Of a DNA stretch of 46,775 bases, positions 42,041 to 46,775 are shown one piece after another. The stretch is from Sphingomonas yunnanensis (GTDB lineage: Bacteria > Pseudomonadota > Alphaproteobacteria > Sphingomonadales > Sphingomonadaceae), in the NCBI RefSeq assembly GCF_019898765.1, contig NZ_JAIOKB010000012.1:1-46775 (forward strand), read 5' to 3'. Within the stretch, counting starts at the first letter, position 1. Every line of letters begins with the position of its first letter. Made by a program: the position numbers and the translations under genes. The notes beneath the pieces are model-generated. The model was not told where the DNA came from. It saw nothing but the letters and a program-made list of their open reading frames with translations, and ran no database searches.

Positions 42041-43240
42041 CTACTCGTGGCGGAGCGCATCGATCGGGTTCAATCCCGCCGCGCGTCGAGCAGGCACGAA
42101 GCCAAAGACGATCCCGATGATGCCTGAGAAGCCGAACGCGAGCGCGTTGATCGCCGGGTTGAACGACCAATCCAGTGACATGAGCCGGGAAAGCCCGGCG
42201 ATCGCCACCTGCGCGAGCAGCAGGCTAGCGAGCCCGCCGAGACATGAGAGCGTCACCGCCTCGACAAGGAATTGCAGCAGCACTTCGCGGGCAACGGCGC
42301 CGATCGCGAGCCGGATGCCGATCTCGCGCGTACGCTCGGTGACGGCGACCAGCATGACGTTCATGATGCCTATGCCGCCCACCACCAAGCTGATCGCCGC
42401 GACCGCAGCGACGATGCGGGTGAGGGCTGCGGTGGTGCCGGAGAGCGTCTCGGAGATCTGGCGCGTGTCGATGATGAGGAAGTCGTCGTCCTCTCTCGCC
42501 TCCACATGCCGCTGCTCGCGCAGCAGGCCCGTGAGCGACGCCGTGACCTGCTCGGTGTCATAGGCGGGATCCACACCGACCAGCAGCGCCTTGATGTCCC
42601 TAGTGCTGAGGAAGCGACGCGCCACGGTCTTGATCGGCATGATCACCAGATCGTCCTGGTCGCCGAACTGCCCCTGCCCCTTGGTGGTGAACAGCCCGAT
42701 GACCTCGCAGCTGACCGGTCCCGCGCGGAAGCGCCGACCGATCGGATCCAGCTCCTTGAACAGGTTCTTGCTGACGGTGCTGCCGATCACGCACACGGCC
42801 TTACCCGCGCTCTCCTCCGCCGGCGTGAACACCCGCCCCGCCTGCAGCGGCCAGGGTTGAATGACGAAGTAGGTCGCGTTCATGCCGAAGATGCTCGTCG
42901 ACCAATTGTTGCCCTCGTAGAAGACCGCCGAGGTGGCCTGCGGCGCCACGTCGGTGACGCCGCTGACCTGTCGCTCAATGGCGACCACGTCGTCGGGATC
43001 GAAGCTGGCTGGAGGTGGCCCACCACCGCCGCGTCGGGTCGCTTGCCCTGGATGGACGTGGAGCAGGTTCGTGCCGAGATTGCCAATTTGCTTCTGCACG
43101 GAAGCCGACGTCGCATCGCCGAGCGTGACCATCGTTACGACCGCCGCGACACCGATGACGATGCCAAGCACGGTCAGGAAGGACCGGAGCGCATGTCGCC
43201 GGATCGAGCGCGCTGCGAGCAGGACCGTCGTGCCGAGCAT
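42041..43240 (-). CDS. MacB/FtsX-type ABC transporter permease without adjacent ATPase
   Basis: The product is 399 residues from ATG 43240. It has an N-terminal membrane helix (R-S-F-L-T-V-L-G-I-V-I-G-V-A-A-V-V-T-M), a large periplasmic domain of about 200 residues, and three C-terminal helices (I-V-A-A-V-A-A-I-S-L-V-V-G-G-I-G-I-M-N-V-M-L-V). The motif E-R-T-R-E-I-G-I-R-L-A-I-G-A is present. This is the MacB permease half, which normally works with an ATP-binding subunit encoded just upstream. No ATPase is found here: the next gene is a divergent EF-hand protein. It may share another ATPase or be a remnant of a lost operon. Confidence 0.87.
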   Translation of the reverse strand: MLGTTVLLAARSIRRHALRSFLTVLGIVIGVAAVVTMVTLGDATSASVQKQIGNLGTNLLHVHPGQATRRGGGGPPPASFDPDDVVAIERQVSGVTDVAPQATSAVFYEGNNWSTSIFGMNATYFVIQPWPLQAGRVFTPAEESAGKAVCVIGSTVSKNLFKELDPIGRRFRAGPVSCEVIGLFTTKGQGQFGDQDDLVIMPIKTVARRFLSTRDIKALLVGVDPAYDTEQVTASLTGLLREQRHVEAREDDDFLIIDTRQISETLSGTTAALTRIVAAVAAISLVVGGIGIMNVMLVAVTERTREIGIRLAIGAVAREVLLQFLVEAVTLSCLGGLASLLLAQVAIAGLSRLMSLDWSFNPAINALAFGFSGIIGIVFGFVPARRAAGLNPIDALRHE

Positions 43241-43386
43241 CTCGCCGACTCTGCGGCGTTGATGGCGCTGCGGCAAGGCCAAGCGAACCCCGCTGGCACG
43301 AACAACGCCAAACGCCCTTCATGGCAGGTTCACTGACCGATTGAGAAGGTGCTGAGCATAGGCCGAGCAAGGCCAGGAGAGTGAGC

Positions 43387-43737
43387 ATGCTGAGCGCTGT
43401 GCTGCTACTCGTGTCGCTGCAAGCCGCAGAGACTCAGGCGGCCAATCCCGAGCCGCGCTCCGGCCGAGAGATCAAGATGGACGTTCAGCTTGATGCGGCC
43501 TTTCTGGCGGCCGCGGACACAAACCACGACGGAGCGCTCGACCTAAAGGAGTTCACTGCCGAGTTTGACCGCCGCATCGATGCGATGATCGCAGGCGATG
43601 CCGAGGCGCAGAGGAAGATCAAACCGGCGGATCGGGCCAAGATGCGCGAGGGTATGATCGCTCCTGGCTTTCGCGGAATGGACAAGAACTCGGACGGCCT
43701 TCTCACCAGGGACGAGGTGAAGAGCTTCAGCCGTTAG
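43387..43737 (+). CDS. Exported EF-hand protein
   Basis: This 116-residue protein starts at ATG 43387 (AGGAG seven bases upstream). A signal segment (L-S-A-V-L-L-L-V-S-L-Q-A-A) is followed by two EF-hand loops: D44-T-N-H-D-G-A-L-D-L-K-E55 and D99-K-N-S-D-G-L-L-T-R-D-E110. Both have the Asp/Asn at positions 1, 3 and 5, Gly at 6 and Glu at 12 needed for calcium. Such small periplasmic EF-hand proteins are common in sphingomonads; their partner is unknown. Confidence 0.85.
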   Translation: MLSAVLLLVSLQAAETQAANPEPRSGREIKMDVQLDAAFLAAADTNHDGALDLKEFTAEFDRRIDAMIAGDAEAQRKIKPADRAKMREGMIAPGFRGMDKNSDGLLTRDEVKSFSR

Positions 43738-44041
43738 CTCCTCGCCATCGCCCGACAGCAGGCCGGCGATCACGGCTAAGAACATCCATGACGAAGGCCT
43801 TTTTTTTTGGGCGCGAAGCGAAGGCGTTTGCACGGATGGGTTTCTCGCGATCGTGGCCGGACCGCTTCAGTCGGCCCAGCGGCGGCAGATGCCGCCCGGT
43901 TCCAACAGCCGGAGGGGGGCTACTGGCCGCACATAGCTTAGCCACTGCATCATCGGCGCCCTGAATTCAGTATGGTTGCAAGTTCGCTTGCCTTCGTCAC
44001 CCAAGAGGAGCGATGTCATCGAAAAGGCAGAGGGAAATTAG
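43738..44041. other. Intergenic stretch with a nine-T run
   Basis: A run of nine T at about 43801-43809 follows a GC-rich stretch and might end transcription of the EF-hand gene, but I cannot fold a convincing stem before it. No gene is visible. Confidence 0.3.
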
Positions 44042-44290
44042 ATGACCGTAGGTACGCTGCTCCTTTCCGCTTTGGCGCTTGCGCTGCAAGCCGATCAAGG
44101 CGGCGCGCAGGACAAAGCCCCAGATCCTTTGATCAAGGAACGGCCGATCTGCCGAAGCGAGGGACGGAGCGGCTCGCGCATGCAACGCCGTGTCTGCCAC
44201 ACAAAGGCCGAATGGCAGCAGATCGATGCGGCCGCCAGCCCTGTCAAAGGTGGATCACCGGACTGGATCGGGCCAATAGGAGGCAAGTAG
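44042..44290 (+). CDS. Small exported cysteine-pair protein
   Basis: The product has 82 residues from ATG 44042 (AGAGGG eight bases upstream). A signal peptide (V-G-T-L-L-L-S-A-L-A-L-A-L-Q-A) precedes a mature part with I-C-R-S-E-G-R-S-G-S-R-M and R-V-C-H-T-K-A-E-W (Cys37 and Cys52). This arrangement is seen in many small sphingomonad exported proteins of unknown role; a disulphide is likely. The mature end is Gly/Pro-rich (S-P-D-W-I-G-P-I-G-G-K). Confidence 0.65.
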   Translation: MTVGTLLLSALALALQADQGGAQDKAPDPLIKERPICRSEGRSGSRMQRRVCHTKAEWQQIDAAASPVKGGSPDWIGPIGGK

Positions 44291-44333
44291 GTCGGGTGGC
44301 TAGCAGACTGACCGCTTTCGCCCGATTCTGGCT

Positions 44334-44415
44334 CCCTCACCTCTCGTCCCGAGGACCCAGAAGTCGACACTCACAGCGGCTTGAATGCATTCCGAAACGA
44401 GCCGTTGGTTCAGGT
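44334..44415 (+). repeat. Dispersed intergenic repeat, copy E
   Basis: The core GACCCAGAAGTCGACACTC lies at 44354-44372 after CCTCACCTCTCGTCCCGAG. It ends GAGCCGTTGGTTCAGG, matching copy D. It occupies the start of the 378-bp gap before the ubiquitin-like gene. Confidence 0.65.
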
Positions 44416-44503
44416 GCCGGCAAACGACAGCGAGTGGACCGACAGCGGACATGCAACTTTCCATCGGCTAAAATTTAGAAGCAGACATCGATCCAGCTGG
44501 CTT

Positions 44504-44543
44504 GGGCGTCACCTTGGCGATCACAATCGCCAAGGTGACGCCC
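44504..44543. repeat. 18-bp perfect hairpin upstream of the ubiquitin-like gene
   Basis: GGGCGTCACCTTGGCGAT (44504-44521) and its exact reverse complement (44526-44543) flank a four-base CACA loop. A smaller CTCAC/GTGAG stem and a TTTTTT run (44570-44575) follow. It may be a terminator for upstream transcription or a mobile-element end structure. It resembles in size the 17-bp hairpin beside the tRNA gene. Confidence 0.75.
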
Positions 44544-44668
44544 ACCGGCTCACGCCAGTGAGTAGGCATTTTTTGCCAGACTAAAGATTCCTTCCCGAAT
44601 CCACTGGGCCAATTTCGCTGGGGTTCTTGAGGGCGGCCGGTTCGCCGCCTGATCAGGAGTAAAGCCCC

Positions 44669-45157
44669 ATGTCCCACACTGTCTTCATCGCCGTCCAGGG
44701 TCACGACCGCCTCGTCGAGATCGACCTGCCTGACAACGCCTCGATCGAAATCGTCCACGCTTCCGTCAAGGAGGCCGGCATCGAGATCGACGAGGAGTTC
44801 ATCCTCTTCCACGACGAGGATGATGACCCGATCGAGTGGCACGGCCACAAGCGCCCGCACCACATCAAGCACGGCGCGAAGCTGCACCTTGCCAAGTGCC
44901 GCAAGATCGCGGTCTCCATCAACTATCTGGAGAAGACCGCTAAGCACCGCTTCGCCCCCGGTGCCCGCGTGCGCCGCGTCAAGGCGTGGGCGGTCGAGCA
45001 CTTCAAGCTGGCCGAGCGCGACGCCGCCGAGCACGTCCTGCAGGTCTGCGGCGGCACCGACCGGCCGCCGACCGACACGCCGCTGCACAAGCTCGCGAAG
45101 CACGGTCACTGCGACCTCTGCTTCGACCTCGTCCCCGACATCCGCGTCGAGGGCTGA
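44669..45157 (+). CDS. Tandem ubiquitin-like (beta-grasp) protein, multiubiquitin/DUF2604-type
   Basis: This is an intact 162-residue protein; ATG 44669 has AGGAG upstream. It looks like two beta-grasp units. Unit 1 (about 3-75) has two strands around F-I-A-V-Q-G-H-D-R-L-V-E-I, a helix S-I-E-I-V-H-A-S-V-K-E-A-G, and E-E-F-I-L-F-H-D-E-D and A-K-L-H-L-A-K-C. Unit 2 (about 78-162) has K-I-A-V-S-I-N-Y, R-V-K-A-W-A-V-E-H-F and D-L-V-P-D-I-R-V-E-G. The end in a single Gly recalls ubiquitin-like tails. Such genes in bacteria occur with E2-like, E1/ThiF-like and JAB peptidase genes. Here the next gene begins one base after the stop and looks E2-like but is truncated. The function (protein conjugation) is inference. 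Confidence 0.75.
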   Translation: MSHTVFIAVQGHDRLVEIDLPDNASIEIVHASVKEAGIEIDEEFILFHDEDDDPIEWHGHKRPHHIKHGAKLHLAKCRKIAVSINYLEKTAKHRFAPGARVRRVKAWAVEHFKLAERDAAEHVLQVCGGTDRPPTDTPLHKLAKHGHCDLCFDLVPDIRVEG

Positions 45158-45158
45158 G

Positions 45159-45371
45159 GTGAACGCGCCCGTCAGCCCCAGCCAGCTGCTGCTCGAGCGC
45201 GACCTGGCCGCACCGGAGTTCCGGTGCGGCCAGTTCGAAGAACGGTGGCGGCTCGTGTCGCAGGCTTGGCCCCACGTGGTCATCGCAGTGTCGGCGGCCC
45301 CCCGTATGGACTCGCCAGCCGAATTCGGCCTGCGGTTCGAATGCAGCGGCTATCCGCATCAGGCCGTCACC
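45159..45371 (+). pseudogene. E2-like gene, N-terminal fragment fused to a recombinase remnant
   Basis: GTG 45159 begins one base after the ubiquitin-like stop, so the genes were coupled. About 71 codons remain: L-L-L-E-R-D-L-A, F-E-E-R-W-R-L-V-S-Q-A-W-P-H-V-V-I-A-V-S-A, and F-G-L-R-F-E-C-S-G-Y-P-H-Q-A. The last is the strand-turn pattern (x-C-x-x-Y-P-x-x) of the ubiquitin-conjugating (E2) fold. After codon 71 the frame continues into serine recombinase sequence without a stop. The region that would carry the catalytic cysteine is gone, so conjugation by this copy is not possible. The E2 identification rests on a short segment and context. Confidence 0.6.
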
Positions 45372-46605
45372 TATACGACCAGGCGAGGCCTCCGAGGCAA
45401 GGCGACACGCGGCGGCACCACAGGCGGTCGCGTGCTCGGCTATCGCCGCGCGGCGACCGGGGAGGATGTGCAGGGACGCGAGCTCGACCAGCTCGCGATC
45501 GATGACGAGCAGGCCGAGCTCGTCCGCCGGATCTTCCGCCTGTACGCGGAGGGCTGGAGCCTGAAACGGATCTGCAACGCCCTCAACGCCGACGGCATCC
45601 CCTCTCCGCGCGCCCGCGAGCGCGGCAAGTACAATGCCGGGGTCTGGATCCCCTCGACGCTGTCGGGCGACGTGACGCTGGATGAAGGCATCCTCAACAA
45701 CGCGCTCTACATCGGCCGCCGCATCTTCAACCGCCGCACCTGGGTCGAGGTGCCCAACGAGCGCCGCGGCTTCTCGCGTCGCCCGCGCCTCAACCCTGAA
45801 GCGGAGTGGATCATCCGCGACGAACCGCAGCTGCGGATCATCGACCAGCCGCTCTGGGACCGTGTGAAGGCGCGACAAGCCGAGGCCCGCAGCGCGCGAG
45901 ACGCGAAGTTCAAACTGACCGGCAATCCGCTAAGCGGCGCGAAGCGTCCTGCCCACCTCCTGTCCGGACTGGTGACCTGCGGCGCGTGCGGCGCCCCGTT
46001 CCTGGCCACCGGCGCCGGCCGGTGGCGCTGCAAGGGACACCGCACGGGGACATGCGACAACGGCTCGATCACCACCACCGAACTCGAAATCCGCGCGCTG
46101 GCGGGCATCCGCGAGCGGCTGCTGACGCCAGCACTCATCAAGCGCTTCGCCGCTCTGCTCCAGCAGGAACTTGCCGTCGCGGCGCAGGCCGGAAACGCCG
46201 AGCGCGCGCAGGCCGAGCATGACCTGGCGGAAACTCGCGCCAGGATCGCCAACCTCGTCACCCGCATCGAGGAGGACGCGGACGCCCCTCGCGCACTGAC
46301 GACGCGGGTAAAGGATCTGGAAGCCGAGGAACGGCGACTGGAGGAGATCATCGCTGCAACGCCAGCGTCGCCGGTCGTGTGACTGCCGGCCAACTATGAG
46401 AGCCTGTACACGCGCGCGATCGCCGAACTCGACGCGCACCTCTGCTCGGACGAGGGCGCGGCCGTCCGGAACATCGTCCGCCCGCTCATCGAGAAGATCG
46501 TGGTGCAGCCGGGCAGCGCGCGTGGTGGCAAACGCCGTCCCATCCAGCTGTACGGCGACCTGTATCGGATGCTGGCGTTTGCGGAGGAAACGTGTGCGCC
46601 GAACG
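45372..46605 (+). pseudogene. Large serine recombinase, C-terminal part only, with in-frame stop
   Basis: Sequence starts R-R-G-L-R-G-K-A-T-R-G-G and G-G-R-V-L-G-Y-R-R. It goes through the Recombinase domain (Q-A-E-L-V-R-R-I-F-R-L-Y-A-E-G-W-S, then A-L-N-A-D-G-I-P-S-P-R, then A-L-Y-I-G-R) and a zinc ribbon (C-G-A-C-G-A-P, with a second Cys pair after W-R-C). A coiled coil follows (about 46190-46360). The N-terminal resolvase domain with the catalytic Ser is absent. A TGA at 46380-46382 interrupts the frame, after which family-like sequence resumes (V-R-P-L-I-E-K-I-V-V, then L-Y-G-D-L-Y-R-M-L-A-F-A-E). Dead by two lesions. It ends at a hairpin and the initiator tRNA gene, a plausible integration site. 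Confidence 0.85.
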
Positions 46606-46643
46606 CACAACAGGCCCGTCTCTTACGAGACGGGCCTGTTGTG
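46606..46643 (-). terminator. 17-bp perfect hairpin downstream of tRNA-fMet
   Basis: CACAACAGGCCCGTCTC pairs perfectly over 17 bp across a TTAC loop. In tRNA orientation it begins eight bases after the CCA end and probably stops its transcription, though no T-run is visible. Confidence 0.65.
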
Positions 46644-46650
46644 ATACCGT

Positions 46651-46727
<77 letters not shown>

Positions 46728-46775
46728 TCACGCTCTCCTGGTGGAGAGCGGTGTTTGTGAATGGGTTCCGATGAT

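Noticed and set aside
43795..43812. Intrinsic terminator at the nine-T run
   Set aside because: No convincing GC-rich stem directly before the run.

Overview
The window looks like chromosomal DNA of a Sphingomonas-type alphaproteobacterium (Sphingomonadaceae). This is inferred from the very high GC, two large TonB-dependent receptors, three PQQ-dependent dehydrogenases with c-type hemes, and gene families typical of sphingomonads. No rRNA or CRISPR array is present. One tRNA (initiator fMet) lies at the right edge.

Left edge (1-6.3 kb): the end of a hexuronate-type MFS transporter, a broken alpha-glucuronidase (GH67) remnant, an SGNH esterase and a TonB-dependent receptor. This looks like a decayed glucuronoxylan-utilisation locus. 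A TauE/SafE permease follows.

Catabolic island (6.4-25.5 kb): a GntR/FCD regulator sits among genes for three periplasmic PQQ dehydrogenases, two of them fused to cytochrome c domains. There is also a separate cytochrome c, an exported bicupin, a CHRD-like exported protein, a class III CoA-transferase, a crotonase lacking the usual catalytic glutamates, an FMN 2-hydroxyacid dehydrogenase, an exported amidohydrolase, an MFS carrier and a second TonB receptor. The layout suggests outer-membrane uptake, periplasmic alcohol oxidation into a cytochrome chain, import, CoA activation and further oxidation. The substrate is unknown. TTGTATG-type sites precede two of the transcription units and a 20-bp perfect palindrome lies between divergent promoters.

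Accessory stretch (25.5-44.6 kb): a DUF1593 hydrolase, an anti-sigma-factor fragment, a LysR/epoxide-hydrolase pair, a flavodoxin-like reductase gene cut by an IS6-family element, a VOC protein, and a LysR regulator flanked by two operons (SnoaL-MDR and SDR-SDR). Those two operons carry the same 42-bp upstream module. Then come an epimerase/DUF2306 pair facing an AraC regulator with a 50-bp-spaced operator-like repeat, small hypothetical genes, a Fis-type HTH protein, an esterase, an orphan MacB-like permease and an EF-hand protein. Gene-poor gaps here contain at least five degenerate copies of a dispersed repeat (core close to GACCCAAAAGCGGACACTC).

Right edge (44.5-46.7 kb): a long hairpin, an intact tandem ubiquitin-like (beta-grasp) protein gene, and a one-base-downstream E2-like gene truncated after about 71 codons and fused in frame to the C-terminal part of a large serine recombinase. 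The recombinase has lost its catalytic domain and carries an in-frame stop. It runs up to a 17-bp hairpin and the initiator tRNA gene. This is a bacterial ubiquitin-like conjugation locus broken by a mobile element beside a tRNA, and is the most interesting part of the window.
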